Positions 34,588 to 43,387 of a stretch of 64,000 bases of DNA are shown here, in pieces. Position numbers and translations under genes: made by a program. Below the pieces are notes generated by a model. It did no database searches and was not told the DNA's origin. It saw only the letters and a program-made list of their open reading frames with translations. Position 1 is the first letter of the stretch. Each line of letters opens with the position of its first letter. Source of the DNA: JANXUC01 sp964619065 (GTDB lineage: Bacteria; Acidobacteriota; Terriglobia; Terriglobales; Acidobacteriaceae); assembly GCA_964619065.1 (NCBI GenBank), contig CAZUCC010000011.1, positions 1 through 64,000 on the forward strand. Direction: 5' to 3'.

Positions 34588-35013
34588 TTGTCTCGTAAGT
34601 ACAGCCAAAAAGGCTATCAGGATACCGCTGAAAAAAGAGAGTTCAAGCCGGCGGCTGCGCCCGCGGTTCGTTCCAAAGACTTAACATTTGGACCGCGTCC
34701 GATTCAAATGCCAGGATCGCACAGCGTGTCCCGGTGCGCCATGTGCGGCGCTATGTTGCAGGTGGCGACGGAACCGCTGGCTCAATGTCCCAAGTGCAGC
34801 GCCGCGTTGCATTCCTGCCGCCAATGCAATTTTTTCGATCCGGGCGGCCGTTTTGAGTGCTCACAGCCGGTCACGGCTCGCATCGAAAGCAAGACGGCGA
34901 AAAATGATTGCCAGTTCTTCGCTCTCCGTGTGAAGTTGGAAAAAGAGACTACCACCGACCGGCCAAAAATCAACGATGCCCGCGCGGCTTTCGATCGCTT
35001 GTTCAAGAAGTAA
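34588..35013 (+). CDS. Small zinc-ribbon protein
   Basis: A 141-residue protein with a basic N-terminus. A first CxxC pair (CAMCGAML) lies near residue 50, a second (CPKCSAALHSC) near residue 67 and a further CxxC (CRQCNFF) just after it, so two zinc sites are likely. A C-terminal helix (DARAAFDRLFKK) follows. TTG 34588 is chosen because TTGGAGGTG lies five bases upstream. Similar proteins occur across Acidobacteria, function unknown. Confidence 0.75.
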   Translation: MSRKYSQKGYQDTAEKREFKPAAAPAVRSKDLTFGPRPIQMPGSHSVSRCAMCGAMLQVATEPLAQCPKCSAALHSCRQCNFFDPGGRFECSQPVTARIESKTAKNDCQFFALRVKLEKETTTDRPKINDARAAFDRLFKK

Positions 35014-35048
35014 AACATATATTTCTCGCTTGAAAATCACGCCCCGAG

Positions 35049-35453
35049 TTAGGCGGTGACACCTGCTACCGAAGGAGCCGGGGCACCTATTAACTGCACC
35101 AGGCTCTTGGGTCCGCAGCACGCTTTTTGGAGCTGTGCCAAATCCTGCCTCATCGTTTTGTCCTGTTTCAGGGAATCGATCGCTGCCTGGAACACCGCTG
35201 CCGCGCGCGAATCTGACGGAATTGCCAGCCGGTAGTGCATCCACTTGCCCTCCCGCCGCGCCTCTACGAGCCCTGCGCGCCGCAGGTAGGCGAGGTGCCG
35301 GGAGATCTTGGGTTGGGGAGCCTTGATCACCTGCACGAAGTAGCAGACGCAGACTTCCTGCTCCGCCATCATGTGGATCAACCGAAGCCGTGTGCGATCT
35401 GCCAGCGCCTGGAATAACCGCTCCAGTGGATACGGTTTTTGTGAAACAACCAT
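35049..35453 (-). CDS. arsR: ArsR-family arsenic-responsive repressor
   Basis: A 134-residue winged-helix repressor of the ArsR/SmtB type. The DNA-binding region is PQPKISRHLAYLRRAGLVEARREGKWMHY. A metal-sensing pair, Cys35 and Cys37, lies in EVCVCYF, corresponding to the CxC site of As(III)-sensing ArsR, and ACC near the C-terminus (residue 114) could add further ligands. I start at ATG 35453 with an AAGGAAGGGG site; an upstream in-frame codon would add a spurious 17 residues. It is divergent from arsI-aqpS-arsC and probably represses that operon and itself. Confidence 0.9.
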   Translation of the reverse strand: MVVSQKPYPLERLFQALADRTRLRLIHMMAEQEVCVCYFVQVIKAPQPKISRHLAYLRRAGLVEARREGKWMHYRLAIPSDSRAAAVFQAAIDSLKQDKTMRQDLAQLQKACCGPKSLVQLIGAPAPSVAGVTA

Positions 35454-35531
35454 AATCCCCTTCCTTAAGAAAACTCTAATGACTAAATGCAGAAGCTCCC
35501 TCAAGAAAGCTTATCAGATTAAATATACGCC

Positions 35532-35581
35532 TTGACGAATGTATCGGCATCCAGTACCGTAAATGTATTCGCCAATGCGAA
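35532..35581 (+). promoter_or_regulatory. Promoter and candidate ArsR operator of the arsI operon
   Basis: TTGACG (35532-35537) and TACCGT (35555-35560) are 17 bases apart. A perfect palindrome, TTCGC-CAAT-GCGAA (35568-35581), overlaps the expected transcription start, a typical repressor position. Confidence 0.55.
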
Positions 35582-35607
35582 TGTGTACTGCGATTAGGAG
35601 AAGCCCC

Positions 35608-36054
35608 ATGAACAGCGCTAATATCACCGCCCTCAAAGCTCACGTATCCATCCACGTTCGCAATCTGGAAGCCAGTCTTGAGTTTTACCGCAAGCTGTTC
35701 GGAATCAATCCCTGCAAGGTGCGCCGGGGCTATGCAAAGTTTGATGTGCGGAATCCACCTCTGAACTTTAGCTTGAACGAAGGCTCATTTGCGGGTTCGG
35801 GCGCGCTCTCCCACTTGGGGATTCAGGTTGCTTCAACGGAGGATGTCATGGCCATCCGCAAGAGCTGGATGGAATCCGGACTGATCACACGGGATGAAAT
35901 GCAAACGGACTGCTGCTACGCGACGCAAGACAAGACTTGGGTCCACGATCCCGACGGCAATGAATGGGAAGTTTTTGTAGTCCTGGAGGACAACCTGCCA
36001 GAGAAGGCGGCGGAAGGGGAATGCTGCGCGCCCTCGTGCTGCGTTCGGAGCTGA
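35608..36054 (+). CDS. arsI: VOC-family arsenic resistance protein, ArsI/CadI-like
   Basis: A 148-residue glyoxalase-fold (vicinal oxygen chelate) enzyme. ArsI cleaves the C-As bond of trivalent methyl- or aryl-arsenicals using Fe(II). The three metal ligands fit His12 (AHVSIHV), His69 (ALSHLGIQV) and Glu121 (NEWEVFV), and the As-binding vicinal cysteines are Cys102-Cys103 (TDCCYA). The C-terminus carries two more Cys pairs (CCAPSCC). ATG 35608 has a TAGGAG site. It is the first gene of a three-gene operon with aqpS and arsC. The CadI name is applied to close relatives, so cadmium response is not excluded. Confidence 0.88.
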   Translation: MNSANITALKAHVSIHVRNLEASLEFYRKLFGINPCKVRRGYAKFDVRNPPLNFSLNEGSFAGSGALSHLGIQVASTEDVMAIRKSWMESGLITRDEMQTDCCYATQDKTWVHDPDGNEWEVFVVLEDNLPEKAAEGECCAPSCCVRS

Positions 36055-36072
36055 CGAGCCCGGAGGAAATCG

Positions 36073-36795
36073 GTGACGTTGCCCGCTAACGGCGAACGCC
36101 TGCAGCTATCACTCGCAAAACGGGTCGTCTCGGAAGGGCTGGGAACTATGTTTCTGGTTGCCACGGTGATTGGCTCGGGCATAATGGCGGAGCGCCTTGC
36201 TGGTGGCAACGTGGCCATCGCACTCGCTGCGAATACCTTGGCAACTGGTGCCACCCTGGTCGCGTTCATCCTGGCCTTTGGCCGGATCTCAGGAGCGCAT
36301 TTCAATCCCGTGGTCACGCTAGCGATAGCCATCGAGCGCAGACTCGCATGGCTCGACGTGCCCGCTTATGTTTTGGCCCAGACCGTCGGAGGCATTGCGG
36401 GGGCCGCGATGGCACATGCGATGTTTGCCCTTCCGTTGTTCTCGCTGTCAACGCACGTTCGGCACGGCGGTGCGCTCATCTTTAGCGAGTTTGTGGCAAC
36501 GTTTGGTTTGCTGGGGGTCATTTGGGGATGTGCGCGTTCGCGGCCGGGTGCCACTCCCTTCGCGGTGGCTGCCTACATTACGGCGGCATATTGGTTCACG
36601 GCCTCCACGTCATTTGCCAATCCCGTAGTTACTATTGCACGAGCTCTAACGGATACGTTCTCCGGCATTCGACCGGCGGATGCGCCCGCATTTATCGCCG
36701 CACAGATTGCAGGAGGTTTAGCCGCCACGTTTCTGTTTCGCTGGCTGGCTCCCGATCCTTCCGATTTTCCGGTGTCATGGGAAAAGGAGTTGTGA
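36073..36795 (+). CDS. Aquaglyceroporin of an arsenic operon (AqpS-like)
   Basis: A 240-residue MIP channel with six helices and two pore motifs, both modified NPA to NPV (AHFNPVVTLA near residue 80 and ANPVVTIARAL near residue 188). In alpha-proteobacterial ars operons AqpS lets As(III) or methylarsenite leave the cell passively. In this cluster it stands where an ArsB/Acr3 pump would be expected. GTG 36073 is the start. It is followed by arsC with almost no gap. Confidence 0.9.
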   Translation: MTLPANGERLQLSLAKRVVSEGLGTMFLVATVIGSGIMAERLAGGNVAIALAANTLATGATLVAFILAFGRISGAHFNPVVTLAIAIERRLAWLDVPAYVLAQTVGGIAGAAMAHAMFALPLFSLSTHVRHGGALIFSEFVATFGLLGVIWGCARSRPGATPFAVAAYITAAYWFTASTSFANPVVTIARALTDTFSGIRPADAPAFIAAQIAGGLAATFLFRWLAPDPSDFPVSWEKEL

Positions 36796-36818
36796 AGAAG
36801 AATCATGAAGAAGAATTT

Positions 36819-37232
36819 ATGAAGACCTTTCTGTTCGCTTGTGTACACAATGCCGGACGTTCGCAGATGGCGGCCGCTTGGTTCAATGCCTTAGCCAATC
36901 CCGCCGAAGCGGTGGCAATTTCCGCTGGCACGCAACCCGCCGGACAAGTTCACCTTCTGGTGCTCGAAGCAATGCGGGAAGTCGGAATCGATCTCTCCTC
37001 CATACGCCCGCAATTCTTGAGCGAGGATCTGGCGAAACGCTCCGACCTGCTCATCACAATGGGCTGTGGCGAGGCTTGTCCGGTTGTGCCGGGGCTACGA
37101 AGAGAAGATTGGCCGCTTGTCGATCCCAAGGGACAATCTCTCGAAACGGTGCGCGGTATTCGCGAGGAGATCAGGCGGTTAGTGCAGGATCTTCTCCTGC
37201 GGCAGGGAATCGCAGTGCGACAAGCGCAGTAG
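36819..37232 (+). CDS. arsC: Thioredoxin-type arsenate reductase / LMW phosphatase fold
   Basis: A 137-residue reductase that converts As(V) to As(III). The P-loop is CVHNAGRS with Cys8, further redox cysteines lie at 83 and 87 (MGCGEACP), and Asp102 is in VDPKG. It is the last gene of arsI-aqpS-arsC. ATG 36819 is chosen; GTG 36792, which overlaps the aqpS stop, would add nine residues. Confidence 0.9.
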   Translation: MKTFLFACVHNAGRSQMAAAWFNALANPAEAVAISAGTQPAGQVHLLVLEAMREVGIDLSSIRPQFLSEDLAKRSDLLITMGCGEACPVVPGLRREDWPLVDPKGQSLETVRGIREEIRRLVQDLLLRQGIAVRQAQ

Positions 37233-37253
37233 CCCAACCCTGCTCCTGAGATC

Positions 37254-38027
37254 TCAGTTCAGGTCGTTTAGAAAGACGCCCTGGTACTGGTTGCTTCCCT
37301 TTGGTGGAGCGTCCAAAATCACGAAGGTCCGAACCTGGAGCGCCTTGAAGGTCACGCCCGCGATTCCTGTATCCAGGAAGGAGTCGGCATTGGGGTTCGT
37401 GTCGCCAGCCGGCGCAACGCGAATGCGCAGGAGACCGTTCGTCGTAGGTACGGTGAGAGAGACCAAGGATGTCATCGTCTGAAAATTCACACCGGAAAAG
37501 GTCGGAACAGTTCCATTGAGCGAGTCTGTGGGAGCGGAGATGTACACGTCCATTGGGCCGGAATCTATGGGCACCACGTGAAAATAGGGGTCGGCCTGCA
37601 ACGCGCGAATCTTCACCTGGCCCGTGGCAGGCGCGGAATGGTCATCGGTGCTCTGCAGGATCGTCACGGTCGCCGGCACGGGCGGCGAGACATTTGTATC
37701 GCCGATGAGACCGATGACCGTGATTGTGTAATAAGTCTTCTCGGCGAGAGTGATATGGGTATCGATCGGAATCGCAGCCGCGCCGGGGGTCGGATTCACC
37801 TGCTTCACCTGGAATGCAATGCTGCTCCCAGGCGCCATGGTGAAGTAGTTGGAACCGGTGCCATAGCCGACGTTGCTTAGAGTTGTCCCGCCAATCGTGA
37901 TGTTAAGAGCTCCCGCGTCGGGAGAGGCGTGAACGATACGTACGAAGGACCGTGAATTGCCGCCGCCGCAAGATGCCAACCCAAATAAGAGCAAACCAAG
38001 CAAAAATACAGTGAAAACTTTTCTCAT
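37254..38027 (-). CDS. DUF4397 lipoprotein
   Basis: A 257-residue lipoprotein with a type II signal peptide (VFLLGLLLFGLASC, lipobox LASC near residue 20). Two DUF4397-like beta-sandwich units follow, the first starting RSFVRIVHASPDAGALNITIGG. Its role is unknown; such lipoproteins sit on the outer or inner membrane. ATG 38027 has GAGGTG six bases upstream. It converges with the arsenic operon. Confidence 0.85.
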   Translation of the reverse strand: MRKVFTVFLLGLLLFGLASCGGGNSRSFVRIVHASPDAGALNITIGGTTLSNVGYGTGSNYFTMAPGSSIAFQVKQVNPTPGAAAIPIDTHITLAEKTYYTITVIGLIGDTNVSPPVPATVTILQSTDDHSAPATGQVKIRALQADPYFHVVPIDSGPMDVYISAPTDSLNGTVPTFSGVNFQTMTSLVSLTVPTTNGLLRIRVAPAGDTNPNADSFLDTGIAGVTFKALQVRTFVILDAPPKGSNQYQGVFLNDLN

Positions 38028-38230
38028 CAATAACACCTCAGGAGATTCAGCTCGCCAACTCCATAGCGATGGGCAAGCCGTTTAGATGCATAAAAGGTCG
38101 AGCATGGGTTGCCGAGCCACCAGTTTTTCCTGCAGCGGAGCCTCCTCAGGATACCAGCGTCGGGGCGAAATCGTATCCAAGCCCAAAAGCCTGATGAAAT
38201 GTTGTTGGAGAGAGCTGACGCAGAGGATAT

Positions 38231-39043
38231 TTACTGCTGACCAGCCAGAATCTTGGGGAGCATGAAGAGCGGAGTTCTCACTTCCCGTTGCAAAGGGGAT
38301 TGCTCGGCCATTTCGTCCACAAACTCAAAACCGTGGCGCAGCCCTTCTTGATGGCGCACGACCGAGCGTCGGCGGATGGATTGCTGCGCGAAAGGTAGCA
38401 GGAATTCTACGATGGCGCCTTCGCCGGATGTGAGTTGTCCAGCGAGGATGATTCCCATCCCGCGCTCGCTGACATCCTTAGTGCGCCCTGGAATTTCCTC
38501 GGGAACGCCGGACCGCAAGGTCGTTACGGTAACGGGCACGCCAATCGGGGTGCGCAGCCAGCGGCGGGGGCGTGGTAGGGCGGCGTTAGAGGATTCGACT
38601 GCGTTGGCCTGCGTCCCGGCGGCCAAGGCTGGAATCATCGCCTCAATCATCGCGCCGATGCGCTTCAAAGCGCTGATATCGCGCTCGTGAAAGGCGTGGG
38701 CCTGCATGGAGAGAATCTGGAAGACTCCAGCGACGCGGCCGCTGTGATGCAGCGGCATCACGATGATGGACGCAATGCCAAGCAGGCGGCAGCTCTCGAC
38801 GTCCACCCGGGTGTCGGAGTCCACGCTGTCGCAGCGCAGCAATAGATCAGTGCGGACGCACTCGCCGGAAAAACTGGACGACAGCTCTACGTGGGAATCC
38901 AGGGGCGGGGCAGTGATTCCCGCCGTTGCACAGCACACCATTTCGGAGCCGCGCTGCACGGCAACCGCAGCCCCGGTCGCACCTGTAATGTATTGGGCGC
39001 TTTCTGCGAGAAGTTGAACGGTGATACCGGGGCTCAAATCCAT
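38231..39043 (-). CDS. GAF-PilZ protein
   Basis: A 270-residue cytoplasmic protein. The N-terminal GAF domain (about 1-145, including GIASIIVMPLHHSGRVAGVFQI near residue 88) is followed by a PilZ domain (about 155-260). The PilZ part has PRRWLRTPIGVPVTV and the TKDVSERGMGIIL block, the D-x-S-x-x-G c-di-GMP-binding motif. It probably combines small-ligand sensing with c-di-GMP read-out. ATG 39043 is preferred over TTG three codons upstream. No signalling gene is adjacent. Confidence 0.85.
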   Translation of the reverse strand: MDLSPGITVQLLAESAQYITGATGAAVAVQRGSEMVCCATAGITAPPLDSHVELSSSFSGECVRTDLLLRCDSVDSDTRVDVESCRLLGIASIIVMPLHHSGRVAGVFQILSMQAHAFHERDISALKRIGAMIEAMIPALAAGTQANAVESSNAALPRPRRWLRTPIGVPVTVTTLRSGVPEEIPGRTKDVSERGMGIILAGQLTSGEGAIVEFLLPFAQQSIRRRSVVRHQEGLRHGFEFVDEMAEQSPLQREVRTPLFMLPKILAGQQ

Positions 39044-39339
39044 GGTGTGCAAAACCTATAGGAGAAATCGGCTGATCACCAGAGTATTGCGAACACCGGG
39101 AACCGCCAACGTTACCTCAGTTCATCCCGAGTTTGATGCTGGGACTGTCGTCTTGCGCTTACGAATCCTTCCCCAGCGCGTCCAAATACCGAACAATCAG
39201 GTTAGGCTCCCGGCTGCCGAAGTTCAAGGAAATCGGTTTGAAATTCAAGGGAACCTTCCTGTCACAGTATTCGTAACAAAAGAAATAGCGCCGATGGTGA
39301 GCCCTCGTAGGCCGCATTGGCTTATGGAGGTACTCCCCG

Positions 39340-39873
39340 ATGAGTATGCATGCTGCAGCGCTGGGAAACTTAAATGGAAAGTTCATGAGCAGGCCTTCGC
39401 TACCCGCCAACGCGCCCGTACAGGAGGTGCTTCTTCAGGCGCAGCAGGAACTGAGGGGGCTGCTTCAGCAGCGCGCAGATCTCATGAAGCGGATTGGGAC
39501 GGTGAAACAGACTATTGCCGGCTTGGCCAATCTATTTGGTGATGAGATTCTGAGCGAGGAACTCCTGCAACTGGTGGACCGGAAACCATCCGGCCGTCAA
39601 TCTGGATTCACCCATGCCTGCCGTGTTCTTCTCATGGAAGCTGGACGTCCGCTGGCCGTGCGGGAGGTTTGCTCTCGTATGCGGGAACGCATGCCGGAGG
39701 TGCTGGAACGGCATAAGGATCCTTTGGCCTCGTTAACCACGGTCCTGAACCGCTTAGTGGAATATGGGGAAGCGCAAAGCATGTTGGATGAGCAGGGTCG
39801 CCGGACGTGGATGTGGACTGCGGACGTTGCCCAGGTAAGCATTCCCGAGCACCCCATCGCCGAGAAGCAATAA
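39340..39873 (+). CDS. Hypothetical protein with coiled coil and winged-helix-like domain
   Basis: A 177-residue protein. Residues 26-65 form a charged amphipathic helix (VLLQAQQELRGLLQQRADLMKRI). The following part has a winged-helix look, with LAVREVCSRMRERMPEV near residue 108 and VLNRLVEYGEAQ near residue 137. It could be a transcription regulator of unknown target. GGAGG lies upstream of ATG 39340. Confidence 0.7.
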   Translation: MSMHAAALGNLNGKFMSRPSLPANAPVQEVLLQAQQELRGLLQQRADLMKRIGTVKQTIAGLANLFGDEILSEELLQLVDRKPSGRQSGFTHACRVLLMEAGRPLAVREVCSRMRERMPEVLERHKDPLASLTTVLNRLVEYGEAQSMLDEQGRRTWMWTADVAQVSIPEHPIAEKQ

Positions 39874-40048
39874 ACGGTCTTACTGGCCGCCAAACCAGTA
39901 GCAAAGCGACCTCCCGCTCTCCCGATGACTTCCGTAACTCGGAGCACCTTCTCAGTGCGGGTATCATCATCGAGGGCACCCCCGGCCGCCACGGCGTCTT
40001 TCCATTCCCCTGCGAAAGCGCCCCCAGCTTGTGGTTGCGAGGATAGGC

Positions 40049-42484
40049 ATGTCGGCAAGCAAGATCGGACGCTTTGAAATTCTCAGTGAAGTCGCGCACT
40101 CCGAGTATTCCTCGGTGTATCGCGCCATGGACACGGCCACAAACCGTCCTGTCGCGCTCAAAGCCTTCAACCTGGACTTAGCTGGAGAGGGCCGGCCGCA
40201 GTTGGTGCAGCGGCTCATTCAGGAAGCGGAGAGCACACGCAACTTAGCCCACCAGAATATTGTCCTACTTTACGGAGCGGGTGAGATCGATGCCCGTTTT
40301 TGCGTTGCCACTGAGTACGTCGAGGGATTCAGCGTTGCGGCGACTATCGCCAAAGGTGAGCGCTATACGATCTGGGACGTCCTCGACATCAGCCGCCAGG
40401 TCTGCAATGGACTTGATCATGCCAATTCCCACGGAGTGATGCATCGGCGTCTGCATCCAGCCAATATCCTTGTGCAGTGGGATGGCACGGTCAAGATTCT
40501 GGGTTTTGGCATTGCGGGAATGTGGACGGAGGAGGACAGTCTCGGCGTTCTCTCTCCCGCCTCTTACTATGCTTCGCCCGAGCAAGTCCGCGGTGAGGCT
40601 TTGGACGGAAGCTCGAACCTGTTTAGCTGGGGCGCGATTCTTTATGAGATGGCCACCGGGCGGAAGCCCTTCGATGGCACCGATGTGGAAGCCGTTCGCC
40701 AGCAGATTCTTGAAGGCAAGCCCGTCTCACCTGCAGAATTGAATGCGAAAGTGTCTCCCGCCTTGAGCGTCGTGATCCTGAAAGCACTCGCCAAGTGGCC
40801 GGCGAATCGCTTCGCGACAGGCCGCGAGTTATTGACGGCTCTTGAAGCCTGCAAGGAAGCACCGAAATCGGCAGCTCCAGCTGCGTCCGCCAAAGCTGTG
40901 GTACCCAAGCTCCCAAGCCCGGCGCAGACGAAATTGGAAACTTCCACTAAAGCCAGTTCAGCATTCGCCTCGAAACTGGGCGAGGTTTCGACTGATGAAA
41001 CCTCGATTCTCGACGCATCGGGGCAGCCAGCGCAATCCCGAAGGGCTAGCGCGGCTGTAGCCGGAGCCGGTTTCGGCACTCAAGCTCGCTCGGGAGCCAC
41101 GAATCTGGACTTGAAAAACGGTTCGAACCAGCCTGGCGCTCAACCCGCGATTCGAGCTTCGGCTGCGACCGCTGAAGAGTCCGCCCCTGCCGCCCCCTCC
41201 AGCATGAAATTCGATCCTCTAATGGGCGGGGGAGAACCTGTAGCCGGAGCCGGACGCAGTTTCTCCGACATCGGTGAACTGCCGCCCCTGAAAACAAAAT
41301 ACGTTGACCCAATACCGCCTCCTCCCACGCCCGAAGAGGTCGTTGCGGCCCAAGTCCAAGCGGAATCCACCCCGACGGTTTTCAGCGGATCTCTTAATGG
41401 TCCCAAGACCCCCGAAAAAGGGAAGTTCGAGCTGCCTCAGATTGATACCAAACTGCTTATCTACGGTTTGGGTGGCGGGTTGGCCATTGTGCTCGTGGTC
41501 GTATTTCTGGTGACCATGTATGTGAAGGTGCATACCACCGACGACGAAGGCGCAACCCCGCCAGCGGCCGTCACGAAGACCGCAGAAACGCCCGTAGAGT
41601 CCGCTCCGGCGCCAGTAGCACAGGAGCAGGTTCAACAAACTCCAGCAGCTCCAGCAGCGCCTGCAGAAGCCCAACCCGCCGCTCCCGAGCCACCTGTGAC
41701 CCACGAAGCACCCGTTGTCTCCAAGTCCAAAGGACGTAAGGGGAGAGAGACGAAGGCGGCGGCAGTGGTGGCTCCCGGCCAGCTTGTAGTGGACTCTTCG
41801 CCACAAGGGGCGCAGATTCAAGTAGATGGACACTTCGATTCAACGTGGGTCACGCCCTTCACGTTGACCGGCATCGCACCGGGGCAACATACGGTGACGG
41901 TGAACAAGACTGGATTCGGCTCAGAGACGCGTTCCCTCAACGTGGGTTCCGGTGTCAAAAGCGCGTTATCGGTCCACCTAAGTCCTCTTGCAGCAATGAT
42001 TTCGGTGAACAGTGACCCTGCCGGGGCCACCATTTTGATCGATGGACGCGATTCCGGGAAGGTTACCCCGGCACAACTCTCCCTGGAGAAGGGGTCGCAC
42101 AACGTGCTCGTGCGCAAACCGGGGTATCTCGACGAGACCATGACTGCGGATCTGCAGCTGGGACAAACTCTTGGTTTCGCACCCCACTTGAGGCAACTGG
42201 GAAATACAGACGAGATCAAATCGGTCAACAAGTTCAAGAAGATGTTCGGCGGCAAGGTTGCGCAGACCGACATGGGGACGGTCGCGATCCGCACCAACCC
42301 GAAAGGCGCTCAGATTTCCGTGAACCAGCGCATTCTGGATCACCTTTCCCCGGCGGAATTCCTGCTCAATCCGGGAAACTACGTGGTGGATATCTCTTAT
42401 TCCGGTTATAAGCCACTGCGACGCGTGATCACCGTGGAAAAGAACGGTAAGATGGCGTTGGACGAAACCTTGGAAAAACAGTAG
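40049..42484 (+). CDS. Pseudokinase with three PEGA domains
   Basis: An 811-residue protein. Residues 1-270 have a Ser/Thr kinase fold: the VALKAF lysine (Lys38), Glu59, ASPEQVRGE activation-loop end and the FSWGAILYEMATGRKPF block. The catalytic HRD motif is H132-R-R134 and the DFG motif is G152-F-G, so both key aspartates are missing and it should be catalytically dead. A long Ala/Pro/Ser-rich segment leads to a transmembrane helix near residue 473 (GLAIVLVVVFLVTMYV). Three PEGA repeats follow (about 575-645, 648-715, 738-808), each with an xSxPxGAxIxVD-type start. PEGA domains are usually external and surface-associated. ATG 40049 has a GCGAGG site. Confidence 0.9.
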   Translation: MSASKIGRFEILSEVAHSEYSSVYRAMDTATNRPVALKAFNLDLAGEGRPQLVQRLIQEAESTRNLAHQNIVLLYGAGEIDARFCVATEYVEGFSVAATIAKGERYTIWDVLDISRQVCNGLDHANSHGVMHRRLHPANILVQWDGTVKILGFGIAGMWTEEDSLGVLSPASYYASPEQVRGEALDGSSNLFSWGAILYEMATGRKPFDGTDVEAVRQQILEGKPVSPAELNAKVSPALSVVILKALAKWPANRFATGRELLTALEACKEAPKSAAPAASAKAVVPKLPSPAQTKLETSTKASSAFASKLGEVSTDETSILDASGQPAQSRRASAAVAGAGFGTQARSGATNLDLKNGSNQPGAQPAIRASAATAEESAPAAPSSMKFDPLMGGGEPVAGAGRSFSDIGELPPLKTKYVDPIPPPPTPEEVVAAQVQAESTPTVFSGSLNGPKTPEKGKFELPQIDTKLLIYGLGGGLAIVLVVVFLVTMYVKVHTTDDEGATPPAAVTKTAETPVESAPAPVAQEQVQQTPAAPAAPAEAQPAAPEPPVTHEAPVVSKSKGRKGRETKAAAVVAPGQLVVDSSPQGAQIQVDGHFDSTWVTPFTLTGIAPGQHTVTVNKTGFGSETRSLNVGSGVKSALSVHLSPLAAMISVNSDPAGATILIDGRDSGKVTPAQLSLEKGSHNVLVRKPGYLDETMTADLQLGQTLGFAPHLRQLGNTDEIKSVNKFKKMFGGKVAQTDMGTVAIRTNPKGAQISVNQRILDHLSPAEFLLNPGNYVVDISYSGYKPLRRVITVEKNGKMALDETLEKQ

Positions 42485-42566
42485 CAGCAATCTCAGCTCA
42501 CTCGCCAAGCCCTCACAGCCGTTATTTCTTGCTTTCACAAACCATTCACATTCCCTTGATCTATTA

Positions 42567-42594
42567 TTGATATTCTCTCTTTAAAAAATATAAC
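42567..42594 (+). promoter_or_regulatory. Putative promoter of the PhoU-like gene
   Basis: TTGATA (42567-42572), 16-base spacer, TATAAC (42589-42594) in an A+T-rich stretch just ahead of the gene. Confidence 0.5.
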
Positions 42595-42647
42595 TAGCTA
42601 AGTGTCCCCCTAAATCTGAGGCCAAAGTCCCCAGTGTGAGGAAAAGT

Positions 42648-43376
42648 ATGGCGGCTCGTGCAGAGAATCCAGCCCCCGATCCCGCGTCGGAACATACATA
42701 CCTGGTGGGACTCACACTGCGTGCGTGCGAAGTGGCGCGAACGGCCGTAGCCCACGCCGCCGATGGTATCGCATCGAATGGGCCGTCGCTTTTCCTGGCG
42801 GTAGACGATTGCGAAAAAGAGCTCGATGCCCTCGACCGCGAACTCGACGAGCGCCTCACCCACGCGCTCGGCAGCGGGCCGGACACGCAGCGCCGCGAAC
42901 TGCTCTGCTGCATGAAGTTCATGACCGACCTGGAGCGCATTGGAGACTTGGTCTCAACATTTGCCTCGGGAGCCCGGGCGCTCGGATCGCGACTCGAGCC
43001 GCAGGATGTGCAGGACTTGATTCGGATCGCTTCGATTCTGGAAAAGATGCTGTCGGACGTACAGCAGGCGTTCTCGAATCGCGATCTGGATCGGGCGATC
43101 GCCGTGTTGCGGGCGGATTCTGAAATTGACCGTTTACGAAACCTGATGTTTGTTCGGCACGTGGAAAACCCCGAAGGACAGCCCACACGGGAGAGCATCC
43201 AGGTGCTCTTTATGGCGCAATCGCTGGAGCGCGCCGGAGACCATGCCAAGAATCTCGCGGAAGAAATCTGCCATTTCGTAAGCGGCCACACGCTGCGCCA
43301 CGTCCTGCGGACCAATGGAAAATCCAACGAGCAGATGTTCCTGGATTGGTTGAAGCAGAACAAGAAGGCGCGGTAG
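42648..43376 (+). CDS. PhoU-like phosphate signalling protein
   Basis: A 242-residue helical protein with two PhoU repeats, each carrying the metal-binding E/D-x-x-x-D signature: MTDLERIGDLV near residue 92 and QSLERAGDHAKNLAEE near residue 192. PhoU links the Pst phosphate transporter to PhoR/PhoB; no pst genes are nearby here. ATG 42648 has a GAGGA site; GTG 42636 has none. It converges with the receiver-TonB gene. Confidence 0.88.
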   Translation: MAARAENPAPDPASEHTYLVGLTLRACEVARTAVAHAADGIASNGPSLFLAVDDCEKELDALDRELDERLTHALGSGPDTQRRELLCCMKFMTDLERIGDLVSTFASGARALGSRLEPQDVQDLIRIASILEKMLSDVQQAFSNRDLDRAIAVLRADSEIDRLRNLMFVRHVENPEGQPTRESIQVLFMAQSLERAGDHAKNLAEEICHFVSGHTLRHVLRTNGKSNEQMFLDWLKQNKKAR

Positions 43377-43387
43377 AAAACTCCGGG

